DNA of 64,000 nt from an uncultured Hyphomicrobiales bacterium (GTDB lineage Bacteria > Pseudomonadota > Alphaproteobacteria > Rhizobiales > Rhizobiaceae), in contig CALTTH010000019.1 in the NCBI GenBank assembly GCA_943908365.1, positions 1 through 64,000 of the forward strand, in the 5' to 3' direction. Below, piece by piece: positions 42,655-52,268 of this stretch. A program made the position numbers and the translations under genes. Under the pieces are notes generated by a model. That model was not told where the DNA came from and did no database searches. It was given only the letters and a program-made list of their open reading frames with translations. Each line of letters opens with the position of its first letter. Within the stretch, counting starts at the first letter, position 1.

Positions 42655-43938
42655 TTAAACTTCCTTGCTTGCTGCGATGGAACGGGCGACATATGCCCGA
42701 ACGACGAGCCATGAAGCGATCACGATGCTGATCTCGATAATATATGCTGAGATAAAAATTCCGTAGGGTGGCCAGAGCCATGCAGCCACGCCGATAACGA
42801 GCGCGCCGATGCCGTTTGCGAGATTCAGTACCCAGGCGCGCGCGCCATGTTCACCAGCCGCTCCCAGGAGATCCACCGCAACCGACCAGATTGCGATAAA
42901 GAGAATCAGTGGCGCCAGGATCCTGACGAATGTCGGCAGGGACACATACTCCGTTCCGAAGATCAGCGGCATGAGGGAGGCTGCAAAGAAGATGAAGAGG
43001 GCTGCCGCCAATCCAAGGCCGATCGCGATTGCGAGAATACGAATTGTCAGCTTGAAGGCATGGTGGATGCCGTTCACGCTAGCCACCGCAAGGTGGGGAT
43101 AAATCAGCCGGTTCAGTGCATCGACCGCCATGTAGCTGCTGTCGGTAATGCGTCTGGCGACGCCGTAACTGCCGACCATTTCGGGGTTCGCCACCAAGCC
43201 AAGGATCAGCAGATCGACGTTCTGACGGAAGGCGCGAAAGATGAATGGGGTGGCGAAAAGAACTCCAAGGCGGATTTCGGGGCGGTCCAGCCTGTAGTCC
43301 GGCCGCGCGATGCGAAAGGCGAGGAACCCGTAAAGCCCAAGCGTCAGTATGAATGACACCATTTGCCATGTTGCCCAGCTTTCGACCGTATTGACCTCGA
43401 AGGCGATGCAGGCAAGAGCCGCAGTCAACGTTCGGATCAGCGCAAATCCCATGATCGAGGCATTGGCAGCAGCGTTTCGGCGGTGCGCCAGAAAGATGGT
43501 TTCGCCCAGCATGATCAGGCGGACCAGGACGATGTTGGTCAAAAGCAACTGAAAGGTTATCCAGAGGTTCTCAGCTGGCGCTTCTGCAAAGCGCATGAAG
43601 TGCGGCAGCACGATCATCCCGAGAGAGATCAGCACCACTCCGCTGATGCCGCTCAGGATAATGCTGTGGCCAAAGATGCGCGGAAAGCAGGACGGGTCTT
43701 GCGGAACGCGGCGAACAAGGGATTCCGACGCGCCCATGCCGCAAAGATGGACGGCAATGTTGGTGACGGCGATCAAGGAAACGTAGCGACCGAATTCGTC
43801 AGCACCGAAAGTTCGCGCGAGTATCGCAAATGTGATGAGCTGCGCGGCATTGGCGATCAGAAGACTTGCCGAGGATGCGCTATAGGACAAGAGCATTCCA
43901 AGCAATCTGGATGTATTTCCTGGTGCGTTTCTTGCCAT
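42655..43938 (-). CDS. Wzx-like oligosaccharide flippase
   Basis: 427 residues with about 12 membrane helices. The opening SASLLIANAAQLITFAILARTFGADEFGRYVSLIAVTNIAVHL is the polysaccharide-biosynthesis flippase signature. Further helices include IILSGISGVVLISLGMIVLP and LAAALFIFFAASLMPLIF. It would move lipid-linked repeat units across the inner membrane. It is divergent from the chain-length protein at 44058; the two transcripts share the 119-bp gap. Confidence 0.92.
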   Translation of the reverse strand: MARNAPGNTSRLLGMLLSYSASSASLLIANAAQLITFAILARTFGADEFGRYVSLIAVTNIAVHLCGMGASESLVRRVPQDPSCFPRIFGHSIILSGISGVVLISLGMIVLPHFMRFAEAPAENLWITFQLLLTNIVLVRLIMLGETIFLAHRRNAAANASIMGFALIRTLTAALACIAFEVNTVESWATWQMVSFILTLGLYGFLAFRIARPDYRLDRPEIRLGVLFATPFIFRAFRQNVDLLILGLVANPEMVGSYGVARRITDSSYMAVDALNRLIYPHLAVASVNGIHHAFKLTIRILAIAIGLGLAAALFIFFAASLMPLIFGTEYVSLPTFVRILAPLILFIAIWSVAVDLLGAAGEHGARAWVLNLANGIGALVIGVAAWLWPPYGIFISAYIIEISIVIASWLVVRAYVARSIAASKEV

Positions 43939-44057
43939 GTTTCATTCCATGCCGAGAAAGAGGAGGGGCGTAAACCATTTCTCAGCGGTCTGTGTGGTTT
44001 ATGGGAGCTATAAGCTGAAAATGTTTCGTTTCGATTGACACAGAGGTCCGGTCGCGC

Positions 44058-45527
44058 ATGTACGAGTATCCAAAGCAGAAGCGCGTCGAGCGCCCAACGC
44101 CGGAGCCTTTGCCGCGTCCAACACTCGATGCAAAACCGGTCACGTCTTCGGGCCCCATCATCACTCCCGGAAATATCTTTCTTTGGTTGCGCCGGGGGCT
44201 CTTCGTCATTTTGCTGTTTGCTATTGTCGGCGCTGTGGCCGGTGTCGCCTTCGGCGTTCTCGTCAAGCCGCGCTATACTGCCTCGATGGATATCCTACTG
44301 CCGCCGCCGTCCGGTCAAGTCCTTCCAAATGAGTTGACGGTTCCCGCCCTTCAGAGCGAAGCCCAAATTCTGGACATGTCGAGCAAAGTTCTGCTGCTCA
44401 ATTCCGGCAATGTTTTGCGACAGACGGTCGAACGCGAGCAGTTGCAGCAGCTTCCGGAGTTCAACCCTTCGCTCGAACCTGGCTTCAATCTGATGGAAGC
44501 GCTGGGTCTCTCCACCCCTAAGCCGCCGGGCGATCAAACCTTGACCGCGATGCGAATTCTCGACAAGCGCATCAAGGTTGGCCGCCAAGGCGGGACCTAT
44601 CTCGTCAACATCACCCTCTGGACACGCGATCCCGAGCGGTCGGTCAAGATACTGGCGACGCTTGCCGAGTCCTTCAGGCAAGAGCTTGAGGCAGGGCGCA
44701 GCGATCTTGCCAAGAGTGCGAGCGCAGCGCTGGCAACCCGCCTGGAAGAGTTGAGGGGTGCCGCGACCGAAGCAGCCAATGCGGTTGTGGAATTCCGGCA
44801 GAAAAACAATCTCCAGGATCTCGGAAGTGCTGGCTCCGTCAATGTTCAAAGCCTTTCGCAGCTGAACACGCGGTTGAACGATGCCAACTCCAGACTCCAA
44901 GACGTAAGAGAGCGCTACAAGAAGCTGAGCCAAACGTCAGCAAACGGTGTTGCCGGTACCAGTTCGCTGTCGTCACCGCTCCTCGATACGCTGCGCTCGC
45001 AATATTCGGTTCTCAAACAGCAATATGACGAGCTGGCACTGACCTACGGAGAACGCTATCCGAAGCTTGCCGCCTCCAGGGCGCAACTGGCGACGCTCAG
45101 AAGCGAAATCGCACGCGAGACAGACCGCGTCTTGCAAAGTGTCAAGATCGAGATGGACCAGGCGCAAAGTGCCGTTGATAGTCTTCGCAGTCAGATCAAC
45201 ACGGCGCAAGGCCGTGTGTCGAATGACGACGCGGCGCAAGTCGAGCTACAGGATTTGCAGAGAAATGCCGAGGCTAAAGCAGCGCTCTACGACACGTTCC
45301 TGAAGCGTGCTGGTGAGACCGGAGAGCAGGAACAGCTCAACGTTTCCAATCTCCGTATCGTCACCGAGCCGGTGCTGCCTGACAGGCGCAACTTCCCCCC
45401 TCCGACATCACTTCTTGCGATCGGTGGCCTGATTGCCGGGCTGTTGCTTGGGGTGTTTTTCGTCGTTGCAGGTCGGACGCTGATTGAACTCAGGCGCAAC
45501 GACTGGCGGTTCGAGCGGCTCGTGTGA
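44058..45527 (+). CDS. Wzz/GNVR-type polysaccharide chain-length protein (no kinase domain)
   Basis: 489 residues. An N-terminal membrane helix (FVILLFAIVGAVAGVAFGVLV, ~55-75) leads into the Wzz domain (KPRYTASMDILLPPPSG). A long coiled coil follows (ELRGAATEAANAVVEFRQKNNLQDL..LNDANSRLQDVRERYKKLSQ), then a GNVR-like segment (TEPVLPDRRNFPP), and a C-terminal helix (LLAIGGLIAGLLLGVFFVVAG). The usual C-terminal BY-kinase domain is absent. It should set polymer length together with the Wzy protein. Confidence 0.9.
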   Translation: MYEYPKQKRVERPTPEPLPRPTLDAKPVTSSGPIITPGNIFLWLRRGLFVILLFAIVGAVAGVAFGVLVKPRYTASMDILLPPPSGQVLPNELTVPALQSEAQILDMSSKVLLLNSGNVLRQTVEREQLQQLPEFNPSLEPGFNLMEALGLSTPKPPGDQTLTAMRILDKRIKVGRQGGTYLVNITLWTRDPERSVKILATLAESFRQELEAGRSDLAKSASAALATRLEELRGAATEAANAVVEFRQKNNLQDLGSAGSVNVQSLSQLNTRLNDANSRLQDVRERYKKLSQTSANGVAGTSSLSSPLLDTLRSQYSVLKQQYDELALTYGERYPKLAASRAQLATLRSEIARETDRVLQSVKIEMDQAQSAVDSLRSQINTAQGRVSNDDAAQVELQDLQRNAEAKAALYDTFLKRAGETGEQEQLNVSNLRIVTEPVLPDRRNFPPPTSLLAIGGLIAGLLLGVFFVVAGRTLIELRRNDWRFERLV

Positions 45528-46876
45528 TGCAGGCAAGCACAATCTCGCCAGCGCAGCCAAGCGGACAGCACATGAAGGTTAGAGTTGCGACTTTCATGGC
45601 GGTATTTCTGTTCTACTTCATCACCACGAACCCGTTTATCGACCTTGTGAAACTGCAATCAGCCGGAACGGAAATCGTATCCGGATCGAATTTTCTCAAT
45701 CAGATGACGTTCTTGCTGATCACATCTCTGACCATCTATGCAGCCGTGAACCATCCCATGCGCTCGCAGATCGGCCAGCCGAGAGTTTTGATCATCGTCC
45801 TTCTAGGTTGGTTTTTCATATCGTCTGCGCTTTCGAACTATCCCATCGACGCAATCAAGCGGACGATCCTGGCCACTCTGACCTTCTTCAACGCAGGCAT
45901 GTTCCTGCTTCTTCCCCGCTCAGAAGAGCAATTCGCCCGACTGATGCTCTATGGCGCAGCCATCACGCTCAGCGTGGCTTACTTCGGGGTTATTTTTCTG
46001 CCGCGGCTTTCGATCCATCAGGCGGCTGAAATCGTCGAGCCGATGAATGCTGGTTACTGGAGAGGCCATTACGCACACAAGAACCTCACGGCTGCGGTGA
46101 TGCTGCAGATCACATTTTTCGGGCTCTACTTCCGCAGTGCAGGATGGAAGAAAAGCGGCATCGCCATTGCTGTTCTTGCCGTTTTCTTCCTCATGCATAC
46201 CGGCGGTAAATCCTCCACCGCGATGTTGCCGATGATCCTAATTTTACAATGGATATTCGAGAGGTTTCGCTGGACGCGGTGGTTCATCGCTGTCGGCGGT
46301 ATCGTTGCCTTCAACACATTGATCCTTGGTGCCACCCTGTCATCGGATTTTCGAAGCCTGGTCGTCTCGGTCGGCATCGATCCGACCTTCACCAACCGCT
46401 CGGACATCTGGAAGATTGCCTTTGATGCAATCGCCCAATCGCCAATCCTTGGCTATGGCTTCCAGGGCTTCTGGCAAACGCCAGACCTGATGCGAAGCCC
46501 GGCAGGTCTGGAGACGTGGGCGGTGCGGGCTTTTAACGGACATAACGCTTATGTGGATACGCTGCTAACGACAGGCATACCGGGCTTGCTGCTGGCCCTG
46601 ACGCTGGTCATTCTGGTGCCAATGCGGGCGATTGCGCGATTAGACCAAGCACCACCAAATGATCCGGCATTGACACGCCTTTTCCAGCGTACATGGCTTT
46701 GTGTGCTCTACTCTGCCTGCCTTGAGGCAATTTTCTTTCAGAATGGCAGCCCGGTGTTTTTTATCTTCCTCATTTCCATTTTCGGCTTGGTCCTGCAGTC
46801 CAGGATGAGCCTCGTCAAAGAACCGGTTACGACCAGGGAGGAAAGCCATGGCGCTCTTATCCAAAGTCAGCGGTAA
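45527..46876 (+). CDS. O-antigen ligase/polymerase (Wzy-like) membrane protein
   Basis: 449 residues with about ten to twelve helices and the O-antigen ligase-type loop (RSDIWKIAFDAIAQSPILGYGFQGFWQTP..RAFNGHNAYVDTLLTTGIPGLLLAL; the H-N-Y signature). It polymerises or ligates repeat units in the periplasm. The ATG overlaps the upstream stop (TGATG). Its end overlaps the deacetylase gene by 29 bases in another frame. Confidence 0.9.
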   Translation: MQASTISPAQPSGQHMKVRVATFMAVFLFYFITTNPFIDLVKLQSAGTEIVSGSNFLNQMTFLLITSLTIYAAVNHPMRSQIGQPRVLIIVLLGWFFISSALSNYPIDAIKRTILATLTFFNAGMFLLLPRSEEQFARLMLYGAAITLSVAYFGVIFLPRLSIHQAAEIVEPMNAGYWRGHYAHKNLTAAVMLQITFFGLYFRSAGWKKSGIAIAVLAVFFLMHTGGKSSTAMLPMILILQWIFERFRWTRWFIAVGGIVAFNTLILGATLSSDFRSLVVSVGIDPTFTNRSDIWKIAFDAIAQSPILGYGFQGFWQTPDLMRSPAGLETWAVRAFNGHNAYVDTLLTTGIPGLLLALTLVILVPMRAIARLDQAPPNDPALTRLFQRTWLCVLYSACLEAIFFQNGSPVFFIFLISIFGLVLQSRMSLVKEPVTTREESHGALIQSQR

Positions 46877-47618
46877 GCTTGGGTATCTGCGAGACCGTGT
46901 GGCCGAACGGGCTGTGCGCGCTCTGCCTGCATCGACGCTGAACATCGCCTGTCGTCGCCCCGTCGTGTCCTTCACTTTCGACGATGTTCCCTGCACGGCG
47001 TTGAGCGCCGGTGCGAAGATTCTCGAGGAGAATGGGGTCCGAGGCACGTTCTACATTGCCGGGGGGCTCCTCAATCGGGTGGAGCCGGACCGTAACATCA
47101 TCTCGGAGGAGGGTTGCCGCGAGCTCGCCGCAGCGGGCCATGAACTCGGCTGCCATACCTTCGGACATGAGATCGTCCACACGCTGTCGGGCCGGGCCTT
47201 GCGTGACAATCTCGACCGTAACGGCTCCTTGCTCGATAGCTTCGAACTACCGATCACCAAACGAAATTTTGCCTATCCCTATAATCAGGGGTCGCTGCGA
47301 CATCGGCAACTCTTCGCCGACCGTTACCAGACGGCGCGCGGAGGTGGGGATCGCATCAACCGGGGGAAGGTCAACCGCGGCTTTCTCTGGGGAATGGAGA
47401 TCCGCCAACCGGAACAGGACGCCCTCGCATTGGTTCGGCAGATCGACGACGTGGTAAGAGAGCCAGGCTGGCTGGTGTTCTTCACCCACGATGTCAGCGA
47501 CACGCCGACACCCTATGGATGCACACCTTCGACATTCTCCACATTGGTGCGCTATGCTATTTCGAGCGGTTGCCTCGTCCTGCCGGTTCGGGATGCGCTT
47601 CAACATGTGGAGAGTTGA
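46848..47618 (+). CDS. Polysaccharide deacetylase (CE4 family)
   Basis: 256 residues. Metal-binding Asp pair in VVSFTFDDVPCTALSAGAKILEENGVRGTFYIAGG, the His pair in AAAGHELGCHTFGHE (HxxxH type) and RNFAYPYNQGS as motif 3. No clear signal peptide, so it may act on cytoplasmic, lipid-linked sugar. It removes N- or O-acetyl groups from the polymer or its precursor. The start overlaps the end of the Wzy-like gene; GGGAGGAAAGCC precedes the ATG. Confidence 0.9.
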   Translation: MALLSKVSGKLGYLRDRVAERAVRALPASTLNIACRRPVVSFTFDDVPCTALSAGAKILEENGVRGTFYIAGGLLNRVEPDRNIISEEGCRELAAAGHELGCHTFGHEIVHTLSGRALRDNLDRNGSLLDSFELPITKRNFAYPYNQGSLRHRQLFADRYQTARGGGDRINRGKVNRGFLWGMEIRQPEQDALALVRQIDDVVREPGWLVFFTHDVSDTPTPYGCTPSTFSTLVRYAISSGCLVLPVRDALQHVES

Positions 47619-47627
47619 GATGACGCA

Positions 47628-48869
47628 ATGAGCGGGACGCTTTTGGCAATCAACAATTACCACTACCGCCGCGGTGGCGCGGACGCGATCTTTCTCGATC
47701 AGATGGAGATGTTTGCCCGCTCCGGGTGGAACGCTGTGCCCTTTTCCATGCAGCATCCCGACAATCTGCCATCGCAGTGGTCGCCCTATTTCGTTCCTGA
47801 AATCGAGTTCGGTCGTCAAGGCGGTCTGATGACGAAGATCGGTCACGGGCTGGAGATCATCTATTCCCGCAAGGCGCGACAGAGCCTGGCTGCATTGATC
47901 GACCAAGTGCGGCCTGACGTGGCGCACGCCCACAATGTTTATCACCACATTTCTCCGGCGATCTTCCCGCTCTTGAAGAAAAAGGGAATACCCACCGTTA
48001 TGACGGTGCATGACCTGAAGCTCGCCTGTCCCTCCTACAAGATGCTGGCGCCGGATGGCGTTTGCGAAAGATGCAAGGGCGGGCGCATCTATAATGTGCT
48101 GCTTCACCGCTGCATGAAGGGATCGATTGCTCTGAGCGGACTGGTCATGGTGGAGACCGCCGTGCATCGCGCGCTCCGGCTCTATCGCGATCATATCGAC
48201 AAGCTCGTGGTTCCAAGCCGGTTCTACAGGCAAAAGCTGATCGAATGGGGATGGCCGGACGACAAGCTGGTCTATATCCCGAACTTCGTCGACCATGCGA
48301 TCAGCGAACAACGTTTTGCCGTTGAGGAGGGCGATTACTTTCTGTTCGCGGGGCGTCTCGCGCCGGAAAAAGGCGTCGATACCTTGATCCGGGCGGCTGC
48401 CCGGTCGGGACTACGTCTGCGTGTTGCGGGCACGGGACCGGAAGAAGCAGAGCTTCGGGCGCTGGCGCAGAGAGAAAATGCCGATGTCGAGTTCCTCGGC
48501 TATCTCAGCGGCCAAACGCTCCATGAAACGGTGGCCGGTGCCAAGGCGCTCGTTCTTCCCTCCGAGTGGTATGAAAATGCGCCGGTCAGTATTCTGGAGG
48601 CCTATGCCTTGGGTCGCCCGGTGATCGGAACGGACATCGGGGGTATTCCGGAACTGATAAAGCCCGGAGAGACGGGGCTTATCGCTGCACCCGGCGATCC
48701 GGATGATCTCGCAGGAGCACTCAACGCGATGAACCAGTTCTCCGCAGGCGAGCGCAAGGAGATGGGCGAGCGCGGTCGGGCCTGGGTTAACCAAGAATTT
48801 TCTCGCGGCGCTTTTTTCGAAAGGACGCTGGACCTTTATCGAGGTTTAGGGATTTCGCCCCTCGCGTAG
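47628..48869 (+). CDS. Glycosyltransferase family 4
   Basis: 413 residues. The GT-B fold opens with LLAINNYHYRRGGADAIFLDQMEMF; a Cys-rich insert (CPSYKMLAPDGVCERCKGGRI) is typical of one GT4 subgroup. The nucleotide-sugar-binding domain carries FLFAGRLAPEKGVDTLIRAA, LPSEWYENAPVSILEAYALGRPVIGTDIGGIPELI with the E-x7-E signature. It follows the deacetylase after nine bases and is likely part of the same operon. Confidence 0.92.
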   Translation: MSGTLLAINNYHYRRGGADAIFLDQMEMFARSGWNAVPFSMQHPDNLPSQWSPYFVPEIEFGRQGGLMTKIGHGLEIIYSRKARQSLAALIDQVRPDVAHAHNVYHHISPAIFPLLKKKGIPTVMTVHDLKLACPSYKMLAPDGVCERCKGGRIYNVLLHRCMKGSIALSGLVMVETAVHRALRLYRDHIDKLVVPSRFYRQKLIEWGWPDDKLVYIPNFVDHAISEQRFAVEEGDYFLFAGRLAPEKGVDTLIRAAARSGLRLRVAGTGPEEAELRALAQRENADVEFLGYLSGQTLHETVAGAKALVLPSEWYENAPVSILEAYALGRPVIGTDIGGIPELIKPGETGLIAAPGDPDDLAGALNAMNQFSAGERKEMGERGRAWVNQEFSRGAFFERTLDLYRGLGISPLA

Positions 48870-49014
48870 GTCTTTAGTATTTTAGATGTTTATAATTTGC
48901 CTGTTATGTGAAGGGTTTCGTCAATGAAATGGCGCTACGGTGAAGGCTAGCGAGGCAGTGTTAAAGCTGTCCGCCGGATGCTGGTATCATGACTATACCG
49001 TAGGAGTGGGTAGG

Positions 49015-50244
49015 ATGCCCGGGAGTAAGCGAGTAGTGGACTATACGGCGTCGAAACAGACGGCGGCACTTCGGGCGCGCAGGAATGCCGACGAGGTCCA
49101 CTTTCCCGATCTTGATGCGGTGCGCATTTGTGTGATTGGGCTGCGCGGTGTGCCGGGTGTACCAGGCGGTATCGAAACCCACGTCGAGCAACTTGTTCCA
49201 GGGCTGGCCGAAAGAGGCGCCGACGTTCACGTCTATGCGCGTCAGAATTACGTCGCCGGTGAAGTGCCTTATGTCTGGCGCGGGGTCACCGTTCATCCGA
49301 CATGGGCGCCGAGCAACATGCGACTGGAAGCCATCGTCCACACGCTTCTCGCGCTCTTCAAAGCCAGAAGGCTTAAACCTGACATCGTTCACATTCACGC
49401 GGTCGGGCCCTCGCTGGTGGCACCGCTGGCGCGCCTGATGGGGATGAACGTCGTCTTCACCCATCACGGCTATGATTACGACCGCGAAAAGTGGAACACA
49501 CTGGACAAGAAGGTTCTGCGTCTTGGCGAATGGGCGGGCATGCGCTTCGCCCACGGACGCATCGTCGTTGCCAAACATATTGCCGACGCTATGCAGGCAA
49601 AGTTCAATCGCAACGTCTATTTCATCCCTAATGGCGTGCAGATCGATATCGAAGCCGCAGATGATACCGTCCTCGATGAATTCGGGCTTACCAAAGGCCG
49701 CTACGTCCTGCTGGTGGCACGCCTTGTTGTCGAGAAGCGCCAGATGGATTTGATCGAGGCCTTTCTGCAAGCCGATATGCCAGACACCAAGCTGGTTCTC
49801 GTCGGCGGCGGGGACGCCCGAAGCGACTACGCAGAAAAATTGAGAGCGCGGGCGAAATCACATTCGAACATCGTGCTCACAGGATCGCAATCGGGCGCAA
49901 GGCTTGGTGGACTGTTTGCCAATGCCGGCCTATTCGTTCTGCCTTCCAGTCATGAGGGAATGCCCATAGCGCTTCTCGAGGCGCTGGCTTACGGCCTTCC
50001 CATATTGGCAAGCGACATCGAGGCGAACCTGGCGCTGGAACTCGACGCCGAATCCTATTTCCCCTTGGGCAATGTCCCGGCACTTTCCCAAGCGATGCAG
50101 AAAAAGCTCTCGGACCGCAATATGCCTGCACAAGCCTCCGTCGATGTGGGAGAGATGGGCAGCAAGATCATGGCGCGCTATAACTGGTCGGCCATCTGCG
50201 AGCAGACAGCCTCACTCTACCTCTCCGTCCTAAAGCGTAACTGA
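49015..50244 (+). CDS. Glycosyltransferase family 4
   Basis: 409 residues from ATG 49015, which follows TAGGAGTGGGTAGG; an upstream in-frame GTG at 48940 is less likely. VCVIGLRGVPGVPGGIETHVEQL is not far from the WcaI/DUF1972-type opening; the donor half has YVLLVARLVVEKRQMDLIEAF, LVLVGGG and PSSHEGMPIALLEALAYGLPILASDI. It lies 145 bp after the previous GT4 and is the last gene of the cluster visible on this strand. Confidence 0.9.
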   Translation: MPGSKRVVDYTASKQTAALRARRNADEVHFPDLDAVRICVIGLRGVPGVPGGIETHVEQLVPGLAERGADVHVYARQNYVAGEVPYVWRGVTVHPTWAPSNMRLEAIVHTLLALFKARRLKPDIVHIHAVGPSLVAPLARLMGMNVVFTHHGYDYDREKWNTLDKKVLRLGEWAGMRFAHGRIVVAKHIADAMQAKFNRNVYFIPNGVQIDIEAADDTVLDEFGLTKGRYVLLVARLVVEKRQMDLIEAFLQADMPDTKLVLVGGGDARSDYAEKLRARAKSHSNIVLTGSQSGARLGGLFANAGLFVLPSSHEGMPIALLEALAYGLPILASDIEANLALELDAESYFPLGNVPALSQAMQKKLSDRNMPAQASVDVGEMGSKIMARYNWSAICEQTASLYLSVLKRN

Positions 50245-50402
50245 CCTCAGACCTTCGGAGACTTGCGTGGCTTTACAGAGCCGGCTTGAAACACGACCCC
50301 ATCGACTCACGCACCATGCCAAGCCAGAAATGACATAAGCGCGTCATAATAAGGCATTCCCGTTGAACGATCAGCGTCTTTAAACGTTGCTTTTCAGATG
50401 CA

Positions 50403-50672
50403 ATGGTGAGGAGCACTGAGTTGGTTTTCGACGCGAGCGAGGCAATGAGCCGGTTTGGAGAGAGCCACACAACCGTTGTTCTGTGGCAGCGTTTTGAAGT
50501 CTCTCACAGGGAAATGTTCGACTCCCTCTGGAGTGCGATCGAGTTTGTTCGAAACACCACGTTTCGACCGAGCCGCGTTGAACTGCATGTTCACCGCGGA
50601 GGGCATGATGTGCTGATCGCCGGCGATGAACTCGCACTGCTTCTTGCGGAACATGAAGGGCAGAAGGCCTGA
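50403..50672 (+). CDS. Small hypothetical protein
   Basis: 89 residues starting MVRSTELVFDASEAMSRFGESH, rich in charged residues, with RVELHVHRGGHDVLIAGDELALLLAEHEG at the C-terminus. The ribosome site is weak. A large antisense frame covers the same bases but has no start signal. I do not recognise the family. Confidence 0.45.
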   Translation: MVRSTELVFDASEAMSRFGESHTTVVLWQRFEVSHREMFDSLWSAIEFVRNTTFRPSRVELHVHRGGHDVLIAGDELALLLAEHEGQKA

Positions 50673-50859
50673 CGAGGCAGAATTAGCTGCGTGCGTGTGA
50701 CTATCACCGAGATGTATACTTCCCAGGTTCGAAGGTTGCCGTTCCTCCGCTCTCTCGAAGCGTGTCGCAATCTTCCAGACTTGCTCCCTACGCTTTAGAT
50801 CATTGTTTGCTGCATGTCGTTGTCGCAAAGCCGCTGCACGTCTTTGCTCGGACCATACT
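50673..50859. other. Intergenic stretch
   Basis: No gene or structured element recognised between the small ORF and the end of the GT21 gene. Confidence 0.4.
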
Positions 50860-51999
50860 TTAGCCGCTGAGCGTGCTTTCCTGCGTTCCAACGGTCATCA
50901 TGTTGCCGCGCCACGAGACAGAGGACCCCATCCAGCTTCTTGCCCAGATGAGCGGGAGCAGCGCATCGCGCATGATCATGGCTGGAAAGCTGGTCCATGA
51001 CACATGCCAGCCTTTGAGTTTTGCGAGTGCCAGTTCTGGAAGGTAGTAAAGCCCGAGCACGGCAACCATAACCGCTACCAGCGTCTTGCCGTCTGCGCCG
51101 GCGAGCAAGGCTGCGGCCAGTGCCAGCAACAGAGGTGGAATTCCGCCGACAAGGATTTCCGGCGCGAAGAATTGGGGGAAGGTCACGCGTCGCAACCGGG
51201 CCCAGCGGGCCTGCCGCGACCAGACCTCGGCAAAGCTACGCGTGCCAAGCGGCTGTTCGAAAGGGGCCGGCGCGAGGTGAACGTGGCGTCCACTTGCACG
51301 AACGAGCTTCGTCGCCGCAGCATCCTCCGCAATTTCCGCTCCAAGAGCCTCTATACCTCCGAGGGAGTCGAGAAGCGGCTTGTTCCACAGCATTGTCTTG
51401 CCCTGCGCAAAGCCTTGGCCCAACGTTTCTGCCGCATATTGGTAGCGGCACTGAAACGTGTTGAGGAAGGTGCATTCAAGCTCCGATCCAAGATCGGCCG
51501 GGCGTGAGCCAAGCGGCGGCGAGCAGACGAGGCCGGTATCCTTACGCCATGCGCTCATCAGCGTCGCAATGTAATGATCGGGCATCAGCACGTTGGAATC
51601 CGCAAGGATCACCCATTCGCTGGTCGCTGCACGCCAGCCCTTGACGCAATTGTTCAGTTTGGGATTGGCGCTGATCCGATCATCCCCCACAAGTAAGGTT
51701 GCCCGAATGTGAGGGAAGGCGGCGATGTTGGATTTGACGTGCGGGATGACAGGATCTGCGCTATCCGCGACACAAAAGACGATCTCGTAGTTTGGCCAGT
51801 CCAGCTGAAAAGCACGAGGAATCGTCAGTGCGGTAAAATTCTCCACACCCCGAAGCGGAATGACCAGGGAAACGGGCGGTTGAGTTTGGGGCTCTAAGCC
51901 GCGCTTCGTCGTCGATTTCACGCGGATCGCGGTGAGAGCTATGCTCAACAGGTGAACGATAATTAGCGCGAGGGCGAGAACGGCGAGAGCGATGTCCAT
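50860..51999 (-). CDS. GT21 ceramide glucosyltransferase-like enzyme
   Basis: 379 residues from ATG 51999 (GGAG six bases before; an in-frame GTG lies four codons upstream). N-terminal helix (IALAVLALALIIVHLLSIALTA), then a GT-A domain: PPVSLVIPLRGVENF, IVFCVADSADP, ADSNVLMPDHY (D2), GAEIAEDAAATKLV (D3) and the (Q/R)xxRW motif SRQARWARLRR. Two or more C-terminal helices follow (PPLLLALAAALLAG; LVAVMVAVLGLYYLP). The D1-D2-D3-QxxRW set is that of ceramide glucosyltransferases, one of which is known from Agrobacterium. It would make glucosylceramide or a related glycolipid at the inner membrane. Confidence 0.88.
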   Translation of the reverse strand: MDIALAVLALALIIVHLLSIALTAIRVKSTTKRGLEPQTQPPVSLVIPLRGVENFTALTIPRAFQLDWPNYEIVFCVADSADPVIPHVKSNIAAFPHIRATLLVGDDRISANPKLNNCVKGWRAATSEWVILADSNVLMPDHYIATLMSAWRKDTGLVCSPPLGSRPADLGSELECTFLNTFQCRYQYAAETLGQGFAQGKTMLWNKPLLDSLGGIEALGAEIAEDAAATKLVRASGRHVHLAPAPFEQPLGTRSFAEVWSRQARWARLRRVTFPQFFAPEILVGGIPPLLLALAAALLAGADGKTLVAVMVAVLGLYYLPELALAKLKGWHVSWTSFPAMIMRDALLPLIWARSWMGSSVSWRGNMMTVGTQESTLSG

Positions 52000-52171
52000 G
52001 TGCAACTCCACACATCCGGATCTGCCCGGCGTTTAGGTTTCTATCGCAACTATAACGCTTTCATGACAGACGGATGTCATAGGGCTCCGTCTGTCACATG
52101 GTGTTCATTCTACTGTGGATGAGCGAGATGGCACGCATCCATCTGCAATGCATTGATGTTTGAAACAATCG

Positions 52172-52206
52172 CGCTCGTCCGAAAACCCGAACCGATTTCG
52201 GACGAG
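52172..52206. repeat. Strong intergenic hairpin, possible family A relative
   Basis: GCTCGTCCGAAA (52172-52183) and TTTCGGACGAGC (52195-52206) form a perfect 12-bp stem. The loop sequence and flanking CCGAAAA/TTTCGG resemble the core of repeat family A. It lies between the DUF883 and GT21 genes and lacks a T-run. Confidence 0.5.
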
Positions 52207-52268
52207 CTCGATGGCTTGGTTCGAAGGGCGAGACGCATCTCACATGCGTCCCAAGCGATGTGCGCCAT

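Noticed and set aside
50394..50891. 165-codon minus-strand frame over the small ORF at 50403
   Set aside because: Low-complexity basic translation overlapping the end of the GT21 gene, no ribosome site.
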